A stretch of 64,000 nt of DNA from Heligmosomoides polygyrus polygyrus (taxonomy: Eukaryota > Nematoda > Chromadorea > Rhabditida > Heligmosomidae): positions 6,324,001 through 6,388,000 of the forward strand of contig OX377203.1 in NCBI GenBank assembly GCA_947396885.1, given 5' to 3'. The position numbers and the translations under genes are program-made. The notes beneath the pieces were generated by a model that had not been told where the DNA came from, ran no database searches, and was given only the letters and a program-made list of their open reading frames with translations. Shown piece after piece: positions 21,284 to 33,900 of this stretch; the stretch's first letter is position 1; each line of letters opens with the position of its first letter.

Positions 21284-21710
21284 ACTACCGGAGGTGTGGC
21301 TTAAATTCACGACAGCCACCGCCTCCACCATCCCCCAGCGTCGATACTTTCCAAGCGAGCGGTTGCGAAGCGGCTGCGTAATCGATCCAAGTGGGCGAAT
21401 GTCGACCGCGACGCAACCGCACCGCGCGCGAAAGTATAGACGAGATATTCGCGTTGGCGCCTCGAAGCTGTTGCCGATAGGTGAACGATGTGTTGCAGAG
21501 CCGATATGTTTTCGCACACTTCCCATCGGGCGTATTGTGCACGTCAACTGGCTGCCTCTGTCACCGTTCCGCTACGTCAGTTTCGCTTCATTTCTACCGT
21601 AACTTCGGATATTGAGACCAAATGTCGTGCCATTTTTACACACAGAACTGTAGCTGCATGCTTAGAGTACGTACAAGAGCTTACTAGTAGATCTCTTAGA
21701 GTTGTGAGAA

Positions 21711-22003
21711 GCTGTTACTGTTTATTTTTAGGCGTAACCTGATGTAGCGTTGGATGCGCGCGGTCGCGACGCGGCTGTTCGCGTTTTCCGCCAAGCCGCG
21801 CCGCAACCGCGCGCAACATCGACCGTAGTTTAGGCCGAACAGTGCACAAGGAAAGCGCTGACTTTTTGAGAAAATGGTTGGAAGTTTTGACCGCTGGGTA
21901 GAAATTCTCCGAAGCCATGTGGGCGTGGCTTTGTCTACAATGGGCGTGGTCACCCTAAAAACTGTTCTAAATCCCCGCCAAAGCTGATAAACAGTAACAG
22001 CCT
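21711..22003. mobile_element. MITE with gttactgttta ends
   Basis: gctgttactgtttatttttagg at 21711 is mirrored by gctgataaacagtaacag at 21983-22000. The interior is GC-rich and contains gcgcggtcgcgacgcgg. No coding sequence was recognised. Confidence 0.45.
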
Positions 22004-22532
22004 TCCGTCAGAAGACAGCATACTATCTTATTGATCGCTTTCATCGATCTTTTCCGTGAGCCATCGCCATTTCTAGCTGCCCGTTTCTGCATATCATGTA
22101 GTGCGCCCTAGCCATCACATCACGTCGACATCGACCCCCCCCCCCTCCGTTGATCCGGTTCTCCCCCCAGCAGCTGGAGCAGCACACATTCTCCTCCGTT
22201 TTCGTGGTTATTTGTGTTGAAGAACGACTACTACAGGTTCCCCGTTATTCATCGCTAGATCATAGCGCACGCGTCGTCTTCTCATCATCTTCTCATTATT
22301 GTTTTTGTTCTCCTGTTTTTCTCGTTCTCTATTTTTTGCCGTGCAATTTTTTTCTTCGTCTTGCAAGCCGAGCATGCAATGATTTACTTCAAATGTTCTC
22401 TTGATGATGTGCAACAGATTTGTATTTTTCTATAGATATCTTCGAATAAATATAATATTCGAGGTGTGCCTTTGTCTACCGGTAGAGATAATGACCCCAG
22501 TATTTGTTGGTCCGATGATTCTGAAGCCTTAT

Positions 22533-23078
22533 TACCTTTAAACTGACCTATTTCTGCTATATCTAAAACGAAACTGATGTGTTCGTCTGTCTGTATGTTC
22601 ATCCACGCGAAATTAATTGCCGCTCGACCAACTGCGCTTCGATCCGCGCAAGTTATTGATCTCTGCATTACCTTAAAACTAACCTATTTCTGCAATATCT
22701 AAAACGAAACTGATCTGTCCATCTGTCTCTACGTACATCCACGCGAAATTAATTGCCGCTCGACCAATAGCGCTTCGATCCGCGCACCATTATTGATCTC
22801 TGCATTGCCTTAAAACTGACCTATTTCTGCTAATCTAAAACAAAACTGATCTGTCCATCTGTCTCTACGTAAATCCACGCGAAATTAATTGCCGCTTGAC
22901 CAACTGCGCTTCGATCCACGCACAATTATTGATCTCTGCATTACCTTAAAACTGACCTTTTTCTGCTAATCTAAAACGAAACTGATATGTCCGTCTGTCT
23001 GTACGTTCATCCACGCGAAATTAGTTGCCGCTCGACCAACTACGCTTCGATCCACGCACAATTATTGATCTCTGCTTA
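22533..23078. repeat. Tandem array, four units of about 135 bp
   Basis: Units start near 22533, 22669, 22806 and 22939 with ttaccttaaaactgacc. Each contains ctaaaacgaaactgat, tccacgcgaaattaattgc and attattgatctctgca. The units differ by a few per cent. It lies between the convergent genes nhr-6 and mre-11. Confidence 0.75.
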
Positions 23079-24060
23079 GAGTCGGTCGATCAAGATGGAT
23101 ACCAAACGATTTATTACAGATGGTCGATGGGAAGGCTTTACAATAAGTTAATAATTTCGATTTTCTTTTATGCCTCGCATCTATCCTATCTACCTATCGA
23201 TCTCATCGATTTTTTCCCAGAATGAGTCCTTTGAGTTAATTGTTAATTGTATGAATATTTCTGGGACCCAGCCAACGCAGCAGCTGACTTCTGGAAATCG
23301 ATTGGACGAAGCCTTATTCGCGCTGTTTGACTATTGCGATATATAGGATAAGCCATGCATTCTACTTCCGCGGGGAGAGATTTGTGTCTGCCTGTATGAA
23401 GAGCTATGGTTCTACTGCTCTCATAACTAAAACTCATAGGAGGTTCGTTACTTCAGTGTCATATGCTTGATCTTCCTCATCGCGTGCCAGAGTAGCCCAG
23501 TGGATCGGTCCTCCTCGTTCGAAAGACAGACGGCGTCATATCTCTCGTTCATGGGTTTCACGAGGAAATCTAAGCAACGGGTCGGTGACCACTCTCGCTG
23601 ATTCAAGCCCCCCTTTAGAGCGGCTGTCAGAGAAACGAACTAGTTGACTGGTCCACCTAATTTTCGACGACTTGGCTGGAACGACCGCGTCTCTGCACGT
23701 CGAAACTCCGAACAGAAATTATAAAATTCATCGATAGTTGTTCTCCAATCGTGTTGTTTACAGTTCTGGTGTTTGTCTACCGGCAAACATATGCTTCAAA
23801 CAGTGAACTCTGCACATCGGTCGATAAAATTAATCGATACAAATGGATGACACCTGATCGATATTGGTCACTTTTCCCCTGAAACGGTTAGCCATCAGCA
23901 AAGATCGATAGTGCCGCTCAAGATATGAAACGCGCAATCAGACGGAAGTGCCAAGGTTCTTTACACCTCAAACTTGGGTAATGAAACCAACGCTAAAACC
24001 GTGTTGCTTCACCATAAAATATGCACCACGTGACCAATCTCGTCCAAAATTCATACATAA
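23079..24060. other. Intergenic stretch without recognised gene
   Basis: A fragment of SINE family 1 (agccatgcattctacttccgc at about 23352) is visible. Several atcgat motifs are also present. No open frame resembles a known protein. Confidence 0.4.
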
Positions 24061-24062
24061 AG

Positions 24063-24200
24063 TCTTATTGGTCGCCTTTACACGTAGCTCAGCGGCGCAG
24101 TCCGAGTAGGCGTCTGGTGTGGCGTGCGTCCAGACTAAAGCTGCTCTCAGTTCGAGTTCCTCACATTCCAACCAGGCATTCCATTCCTACGCGGGGTGAA
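24063..24200 (+). repeat. tRNA-derived SINE, family 3
   Basis: cgtagctcagcggcgcagtc (A-box region) is followed by cagttcgagttcctc (B-box region) and a 3' part catt...ctacgcggggtgaattg. A related minus-strand copy at 24385-24510 lies about 200 bp away in the opposite orientation. Confidence 0.5.
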
Positions 24201-24384
24201 TTGAAATTATAATTAATTACCGACTTGTCTGATAAGGATAAAACTGACTTCTCCGTTTCGCCACGAGTGGAAAGCACGGTGCATTCCAGTGGATAATCAA
24301 TCAACGACGTTCTTCGTCCTAATAATCATCCGTTTCCCACCGTAATTAGCCAGTATCCTTCACAGAAATATGGTGCCAATTTAC

Positions 24385-24510
24385 TGACCTCGAAGAGATG
24401 GAAGACCTGTTCGGAACGGGAGGGATCCGAACCAAGAACCTCTTAACTCGAGATGCACGCGACAGCAAGCACCCTGCCCAACTGCGCCACTCAACTACAA
24501 GTAAAAGGCG
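24385..24510 (-). repeat. tRNA-derived SINE, inverted copy
   Basis: On the minus strand: gagtggcgcagttgggcagg (A-box region), then aagaggttcttggttcggat (B-box region) and ccctcccgttccgaacagg. It resembles family 1 heads more than family 3, so the classification is tentative. Confidence 0.45.
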
Positions 24511-24946
24511 AAGTCATATCAAGAAGGCTTTATATAGTGTCCTAGAGAAGACCGTCTGCGTGGTGAATGTTCTTCAAGTGCTGGTTCAAATACCCAAGTT
24601 TGCGGTCTCTTGGTTCTATGACAAGGTCTATGAAAAAATCTTTTATATCTCTTCTCATCAACAAATAAAACAAGAAATTAACAAAATTAACAACATGACA
24701 CATCTTCAGAGAATAAAAGAGGTGCATCGAGATCCAGGATTCGGAGAACATACAGTGGTAACAAAGCCATCTATCTCTACCACCGGTGAGTTACCAGGTC
24801 GTTAAGTTGTTGAGCGAGTTATATTACAAGACACTATGCACTATAAACGCGTTGCAGTGGCGCGACGATAGTATATATCGATCCATTCAGCGACTAATCG
24901 ATATTTCACGGAGTGTATCATCGCCAGCTCCCGAGTGGGATAAGCA

Positions 24947-27900
24947 TCATTCTTCCATTTCATCACCGTTCGCTCGCGGCTTCTGACCGCCGTAGGTCTG
25001 GCGCTTCAGCATATTTAGGTCATTGCGTACCATCATTTCAAAGTCGTCCGACTTCAGGTTGCCGTACTTCTGAAGTGAGCTAGCTTTTTCTAGCAATTCG
25101 AAAGTTCAGACTATGATGACTTACATCAAACTCAACCTCCGGCGCTGGCATCTGCTTCATCTTCAGCATCATAGAGTCGCGTGCAGTCTTAAGAATCAAA
25201 CGGAATCTTTCGGTTTAATAAATCTATTAGGTTGAGCAATCTCTGACCGGAATCTTTTTTTAATCTCAAAGAAAACTATGATTTTATAACAATAAGAACT
25301 CAATTAATTGTACAATCATCATCACTATATAAGGCATAGGTTGTACTTCGTCAACAACGCTGACAACAACTCTGACCAGATGCTATGCAGTGCGTAGCAA
25401 CTCGCGCAACACTGTCGCCGATGTCGCCGCAAGGGTGTTATACTCCCCGTCGCCGACAACGTCGGCGACAGTTTGCCGCAGTGTGGCGCGCTGCTATAAG
25501 TTGTGCTGTCGCTCTAGCCAGCGGCTCGCGCGTGTACTACGCCGCGCTTGGAGCCATAGAATCAGAGTGTACGCGCGCCATCTAGCCGGCATGCAGTGGC
25601 TCCCGGCTGTCGGCGACAGGTTGTCGGTGGCAGACTGTCGCCGACAGGGCGACGAAGTATAGCATATGCCTGAAGGCCTACTTATACTTCCGACGCCGCC
25701 GACGCGATGGAATGCGTATAGTGGCCAAATTGATCGATCGCGTCGCTCTATCAATATGTCCACCATACGTCGCGTCGCGTCGCTCGACGGCGAAGTATAA
25801 ACGGGCCCTAAGGGATCGTTTAGTGTGCGCACGATGCACGACGCGGTGTTATGATTGGCTCCCATCATGACCGCGCGACGCGATGAATCGATATGGGTGC
25901 CTATGGGGCCGTTTAGTGTGCGCGCGGCGCGCGACGCGATGCCATGTGTAGTGGCCGAATCGATCAGCCGTGTCGCTTGATCAATTCGGCCACTACACAT
26001 GCGTCGCGTCATGCGTCGCGCGCACACTAAGGCCTGAGTTATACTCGCGGAAGGGCGGGAATCGCGCCGAGACTCCTCACCTGGCCAATCGCCGCGCCTC
26101 GCCACGCCCGCCTCCGCCGTGCACTATTGGTCCGCGGAACGACCGCGGACCAATGGTGCACGGCGGAGGCGGGCGTGGCGAGGCGCGGCGATTGGCCAGG
26201 TGAGGAGTCTCGGCGCGATTCCCGCCCTTCCGCGGACGCTCCCGCGGGAGTATAACAGAGGCCTATGATCCCATCGCGTCGCGCGTTGTGTGCACACTGA
26301 ATGATCCCTAAAGGCCTCCGCACACTTCTGCGGCGTGACCGCTGCCCTATCCTTAACCATAGGGCAGGTACGCAGAGCTCGCCGCCGGCGGCGTTTCTGC
26401 TCAATCCTTAACCATAGCGGCGAGGGGCGTTGCCGCAGAAGTGTATGGGGGCCTTAAGGGCCCGTTTATACTTCGACGTCGAGCGACGCGATCGATCAAT
26501 TTGGCCACTATACATGCCAGCGCGTCGCTCGGCGTCGGAAGTATAAACGGGGTCTAAATCCATGTTTATACTTCTGACGACGTGCGACGCGATGGCATGA
26601 ATAGTGGCCAAATCGATCGAGAGATGTGTTCGATCAGTTTGGCAGCTATGCATCCCATCGTATCGCACGGCGTCGGAAGTATAAACGAGGTCGATACTGG
26701 TGGATCCAGTACCAGCTCGATACGAGCGGTGACTCAACCTGCGAGTGTTGATGCGTAGGCTATCAGACCTTCCGCTCAAACTTACTTCGAGAGCAGTTCT
26801 GAACTCCTGATTGGCTTTCGCCGGTGTAGTCTTGTCGTCGTCATCGAATGCCGTCAGCGCCTTACCGATTATCTGATGCGTGAACACCGTCAGCCTCTCC
26901 TCCCACGGTTGTTTGTTGAAGTGTTCCGATATCTATAACGATGAAGTGGCCAACTGGAATTCGCTGTATCGGCGGAACCAAGTGCAGCACCTTTGCGAGG
27001 CCACTGTTGGGACACTGGACCAAGGTTATACCCAGAGTTATATCTGCGTGCTGTTATGTGTTGTCCGCCATTACGAAGGAAAGTTTGAATTCTGAAGCCC
27101 CGACTGGGGCCACACCTCACGACAATGCGGATGGACTTGGTAGCCTGCACGCAACACGAGTTTGTGCCTACACCCCACATCCCGTCTTTGTCTTCACGTC
27201 ACTCGCTTGCTACTGTTGCAGTGAACTTCACTTTAAGCCGCATTACCAGAAGAGGTAAGCAACTCTCTACGAGGTAAAGGCTAAGCTCCGCCACACTACG
27301 CTACGAGAATCCTGTACTATGGACTCCTCTCAGGCATCAAGACGAGTATGAACGGTGATACGGCACGAACACGCGATTTGGCGAATTGTTTAATGGAACG
27401 AACAAAAACAAAGGCGAGCATAAGAAAAGAACCCCAAGGAGTACCAGAAAATCCTCGAGAGGAAGAGTGAGGGTGAGCACCGAGCAGGTCAGGCTGCTAT
27501 TTATACCCTCGCGGTTGGCGGGTTGGCGCCAAAATGATTGATATTGACGATGGCAGCGATCAGCACAGGCCAAGCAGAGCACATGTGGCTATCCACACAA
27601 CGCACTATCCTCAAGCGCAATCTGTAGCACTTGCCTGGCTCGTACTCGGAAGCATGTACTCACGCGAGACGGAGCCAGGTAGCGCCACTGCGATTACATC
27701 TACAAGTTTTCCAGCGGCTACTGCGTGTTGTCCTGGCTAGTGTTCTCACCCAGGTGAACGAGCGCTCTACCCCCTCGTCCCCCTGGCCCGCCCACCCCCA
27801 ACCCCCGGGCTTGCTCGAGAGTCCAGTGACTGCCTTACGAGATAGTGGAGACGCAAGGGCGGGGGGTAGAACGCCACTCCGCCTCTCACCCATGATAGTT

Positions 27901-30900
27901 GTCACGTCGGGTGGGCATAGACGATTAGCAGTAACAGATAGACGACATTCGGGAGCGACAACTCAGTACGACGGTGAACCGCAACGAGGATGAGTCCCGC
28001 GCACTTTTCGCGAAGAGACCCACGAGCCGCGCGCACTAGTGTGCCCGTGAAAGAGTCGTGGAGAGAACCACGACACTATACATTGGTCAGTGTGATGCAG
28101 TTGGCGAACCAAGATTAGTATATATCCTTTAATCCGACTAACGTTTCGGCCTAACCGCCTTCTTCACAGCCTGGAAGAGTCAAATAGAGTTTGAAAAATC
28201 ATCCGTCCATTTCAGACCACAGCGGTGAATCAAAGGTTGGGAGGAGAGACGAGACGAAACACGAGGAGGTAACACGGGCACCTTTTAAGGAGACACACGA
28301 TGAGATGAGGTCACCTTCGGCGCACCCTCCTGGCGAGCTTCTGGCCGACTGTCTTCCGGGTCAAGACCGCAAAGGCCAACGTACGGGATCAGCTCCTGTA
28401 TCACCGTTACGTGTTCCACCTTCTTGTTGATTGTGGGTGTTCCTAGCGGCAATCCAAATCGCCTCTAGTATACAGGAAGGAGGAACGCGTAGCGGTGATA
28501 TAGGAGCCGGCCCCATACGTTTACCTTTGCGGTCTTGACCCAGAGGCTCGCCAGGAAGGTGAGTCGAAGGTGACCTCATCTTATCGTGTGTCTCCTTAAA
28601 AGGTGCAGGTGTTACCTCTTCGCGTTTCGTCTCGTCTCTCCTCCCAACCTTTGATTCCCGCTGTGGTCTGAAATGGACAACTGATTTTTCAAACTCTATT
28701 TGACTCTTCCAGGCTCTGAAGAAGATGGTTAAGCCGAAAAATTAGCCGGAATAACGGATCTATACTAATCTTGGTTCACCAGCTGCATCACTTGGGTATA
28801 TCCACACTGAGCAATATTATGCCAAGATTCAACGACAGTCGAACATTGAATACTAAACGTTGGATTCGAAAATCTTCGAATAATTGGATGATTAGAATAA
28901 CGCTATTTATTTTCATTGACCCCGGATTTTTGGATGATTCGGATAACGGCGATTTTGCGCACCACGGATTTTTTAAATTCGGGTCAAGATATCGGAATCG
29001 GATAAGATGGAATGATTCATTCGGATCCAATGTATACACGACATTTTATCCGGAAGAAGAAAACGCTAGATACCTAGGCTTTTCGGTCGATATCTAGGCT
29101 ATATACCTGCGCCTAACTTCAAATTATAAGCCTGGTCAAGTGCTTAAGCCTATAAGGAGCCACAAGCTACTCTGAATGAGTCTTCAATTTTAATTAAATA
29201 ATGTACTCAAGAGGATCTGTCTGTAGAGTTGCTGAGAGGTTGGTAAACGGCTTTATTGGTGGCTAACGTTTCGGCTGGATCGCCTTCTTCAGAGCCTGAA
29301 AGGGTCAAGTCAGTTAGGAGTTACACCACCAAACATCTCTTCAACCTTACAAAATTCAATGTCAAATTTTTTTGGAAGCCTGAACAAAGGAGAGAATCCG
29401 AGTATCGTTTCTCACCACAGTCCACTGAAGGACCAAAGGAAGCCGCACAGGGTAAGCAGGGGTACGGGACAGCACCTCCCCAGGATAGAATGCGAGATTG
29501 AGGTAGGGCTTGAGTTCGCGCGTTGTACAGGCAGGAGGTGTGGAGGTGAGGATTCTGGGACACGAGGTTCAAACGTCGGCGCGCAAAGCCCTTGAGGCGT
29601 TCTGGATCTATTCCAGAGGTCCCAAGGTCAACCGGAAGGGGGAATGCCTGTATATAACGCGCGAACTCAAGCCCTACCTCAGTCTCGCATTCTAACCTGG
29701 GTTAGGTGTTGTCCCGTACCCCTGCTTACCCTGTGCGGCTTCCTTTGGTCCTTCAGTGGACTGCGGTGAGGTACGATACTCGGATTCTCTCCTTTTTTCA
29801 GGCTCCCAAAAAATTTGACATTGAATTTTGTAAGGTTGAAGAGATGTTTGGTGGGTAACTCCTAATTGACTTGACCCTTTCAGGCTCTGAGAAGGCGATC
29901 CAGCCGAAACGTTAACCACCAATAAAGCCGTTTACCAACCTCGTGAAGAGCTCAGCAACTCTACAGACAGATTCTACCATGCCGAAGTTCAAGGAGAGTC
30001 GAACATGGCTACTCTACGTGATGTACTCAAGAGGGATCTTACCACTTGATCAAGGCATGCTGCATCAATGACATCGTTCTGCTCGTCCATAATCACACCG
30101 GCTTTCTTCTTCTTTTTATCGGCGACCTAAATACGATGCTTAGAAGGCGAACATGGAGGCAAGGGCCGTTTTTGAACGCTTCACATAACGAACTCCAAAG
30201 ACTATCGTACCGGCTCAGACAGCACCGTTTATACTCTAATCGCCGCAGAGCGCGACAGCAAAGGTCAGCAGAAAGCGTAATCGATTGAGCGCCATCTACG
30301 ATCGATATGTGGTCCTTTTCATACTACCACGTGGCGCAGACTAAGGTATAATTTGCATCCAAGGTCGTGGTCGAAATAGGGTTTATAATTCCCGGAATTG
30401 AACGAAAAAAAGCACTCACCCTCCTCGTCACCACTATTTCTGTCGGATTCGCCACACGATTAGCGAACTTCTCGCCGATCTGTCGTCCGTGGACGGGCTG
30501 AAAGCTCTTAGTTTTAGCGGGAAATCTTACCGACAGCTGAAACTGAAACTCTGCCCTACTTGCATGCCTGCCCATGGCCCCGCGTACGTGACTTTCAGGC
30601 GTATCAGCGGAAGCTTAGGTTGTTGTGGGCCTCGCATGTTCTCCGCCTCTCGTATCATCTCAGCGATCTTATCGTCGATGATCATCTCATCCTGAAAGAC
30701 GTATTTGGAGGGTTTAGAAGCTTTAGGCCGCCCTTGGAGACTGGAAGTCTCCCCACGCAAATAGTAGGTTAGCAATGACCTAACCCATAAGTAGACCAGG
30801 AATTCACTAATTCGTCTACTTCTCTATTTATACTTCGATCGATATTGACGAAACTGCGTGAGCAATCGATATCTATCGCTTACTCCGCTTCTTCTAGCAT

Positions 30901-33900
30901 CTTCCAGCTATCATTCTGGCTCTTATTACAAGCAAATGCTAAAGCCAAACGTACCAACACAAACCCCCCTCCAGATGGACGCACTCCATTCGCTGGCAGC
31001 CTAACACCTTCAGGCAAACTGTCGAGGATAATTTCATCTACAACCATTGGGCGAACCGTTTGCAGAGGAATTGGCTTGCACTGGAACTTTCTTCCCTTGA
31101 TCTAAAACGGCTACTATAGCTCTGATCGTTGAAGAAAGGATGTATGGCTGCACCTGGTTTAAATACCCAAGTTTGGGATGCTTCCGTGCTCAGCCGTGAT
31201 TTCGCTTTAGAATGGTGGCTTGAGCTTAACCTTCTATAGAGTCCAACCAACCTTGATGAGAAACACATTCTTCTGCAACGACTCTTCCTTCGTTAGAGAC
31301 GTGGCGACGGTCGAGCCGGGTTGCAGAATATAGAATCCGTCGCCTACAGCATCCGAAGACGCCACGTACTGGCAGTCTGAATGTGGGAATCACGTCTCAA
31401 GAACCTGCAGGATAGCAAAGGCTTAGACGACCACTGTGGTTGGGGTGCGCCATGCATTTTACTTCTACATAATAATAGGAAGACACTTTGAATGCGCATT
31501 CAACTCGAGTCAGATGTCATACTCTTCGGACAAATCTCATGAAAACAACCCCAGTAGTAGCCGCTAATGTGACCTACATGGGAAGGCAGAAACGTTTCAC
31601 GTGATCGCAACTAATCGGGCTACCGACCGAACAAGCCGCAGGCAATAAGAGCATCGACCCTATACGCCCTCTCTCTCCTCCGTTCAATGCAACCTGAATA
31701 GACCTGCTGTGTAGGCCTACCCCTATGTAGGCCATATTAGCGACTAGTGCCAAATTGAGAAAGAAGCCTAGCAATTTCCGTCGAACCAAAGGGTTCGCTG
31801 TCAACGAGATCCACTACATGTAAAATACACATTCAAAGGGCCTGAAGGCGTTTGTATTCACCTGCGAGCGTAGCCATAAAGCATGAGAGGAAAAGGATGG
31901 CGTTAATCAATCTCCGTTTCGGATGCGCCATGCATTCTACCTCAGCGAGATATCGCAGGGGATTTGAAGGCGCCTCCGACAGCGTTCACAACTGCCCGAA
32001 TAAGACCATATCTACCCGAATCACGAACCGATGGAAAACTCACGCGGCTTAGACTCGTGCTCGTGTCCCCATAGCACAAGATCGAAGAAGGTGGGAATGT
32101 ACTGCTCAGGAAGGTAGGCGCCCGTCGATCGGATCGTCGACCTGTGAAAAACACGAGCAATTCACATTCGCCACCTTCCCCCAGCCAGCCTAACTGAAGT
32201 AAACAGACTGATCAAAATGAGCCATGCACTCTACTACTACGTGATATCACGAAGGAAATATCAACCCGTATTTTGCCTACATAATGATTTGCAGGTCAGT
32301 CTATTACCTCAACGACTTTTATCCGTGTTCAAGCACCTCACGGGGATAGAAGACTTGCTGCTTACGGATTTCAAATCAACCTTGAATGGAGCCACTTGCA
32401 TAAAGGTGCCTTTTGACGCTGGATTTGCTACTGGATCTACTAATGCACCCAAAGATGGTTGAATAGCGGCGATATTTGGCATTGGCCAGGTAAGCTAAAG
32501 AAAGCAATTTCATTCTGACATAGGTTTTGGCGCTGTCACCTTTTCTATAGTCTGGAACAATCTAAATAAATTCGAAAAACCACCCTGCTGAACTCCAGCA
32601 TACTTGGCAGAGATACATTCAGAAAGCTAAAAGTTCACAAGAACGGCGCCTCAGAGCCATAAAAGAGGCCGAACAAGAAGGTGGCTTTAACGCCTATTTC
32701 TGGTGACCCTTCGGTTTTCGGAATGAATCTCTGTAGAGTTAGGTGGAGCTAGAAACGCTATATTTCCACGCTTGATTCGATTTTCTAGGCATTGAAGAGG
32801 ACGACAATGCCGAAACCTGCACCGGAACAAGGTTATTTAGCAATCCTGGGCAGATCTAAATCCATCGCTATTCAGCTTGATATGAACCATGCCAACATTT
32901 AGAGTCGTGTATGGACTCCAACACGGAAATATTAGGCTGTCCCATAAGTCCCGCCGTTTTTTCAACGATTCTTGCGGATTTCGCCGGCGGTCTCTTGCAC
33001 AGCGCTATACAGCTTTCGAAAGATAATGATCTGCTCCATCAGAACGTGTATTCATTTCTATTTCATCCTGAATTTTGTCAATTTTTAGGTCGTTAAAGTG
33101 AAAAGTGAAAAAGTGGCCATCTGCGCAGTCGCTTCTCTCCGCTTAGGTTTGGAATTTTTTGCGCAGCTCTTCATACCGTTTGGAAGGCAATGTTCTGCAC
33201 TACGAGAATACGTGTTGGTCCTATTTACTCACGTGTCCTTTATTGAATTTTAGGCCATCAAATTGGGACGTCCGAAGGAGAAGATTCATTTTTACCGGCA
33301 GCTCCTGCTCTGTGGTAGGATCTTTTTGCTCGGTGGTATATGTCGGTCGAAGGAGAATGTCTTGCTCTATAAGAATTTGTGTCGCGTTTATTGGCTCATG
33401 CTGATTTCTGTCGAATATCGAATATCAGGAGCCAGTAAATGGGACACAAATTCTTATTGGTCAAGACATTCTCTTACGAACGGCTTATAACATCAAGCAA
33501 AAAATCCCAACCACAGAAACGAGCTGTCGGTAAAAATTCGGACGGAAAAGTCGGACGTCCGAATTTGATGACCTAAAAATCAATAAAGGGCAAATGAGCA
33601 AATAGGACCAACACGTATTCTTGTAGTGCAGAACATTGTCTTCCAAATTCCATGAAAAACTGCGCAAAAAATTCCAAACCTAAGCGGAGAGAAGCGACTG
33701 CGCAGATAGTCACTTTTTCACTATTCACTTTAACGGCCTAAAAACTGCAAAATTCAGGATGAAAAAAGAAATGCAATACACGTTCTGATAGATCAAATCA
33801 TTCTCTTTCGAAAGCTATGCAGCGCTATGCAAGAGACCGCCGGCGAAATCCGCAATGAATCGTTGAAAAAAAAACGGCGGGGACTTATGGGACAACCTAA

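Noticed and set aside
22533..23078. CRISPR array
   Set aside because: The units are 135-bp near-identical tandem repeats without short repeats and unique spacers, and the genome is eukaryotic.
27500..28090. LTR retrotransposon end
   Set aside because: No TG...CA boundaries, target duplication, primer-binding site or gag/pol-like frame could be found.
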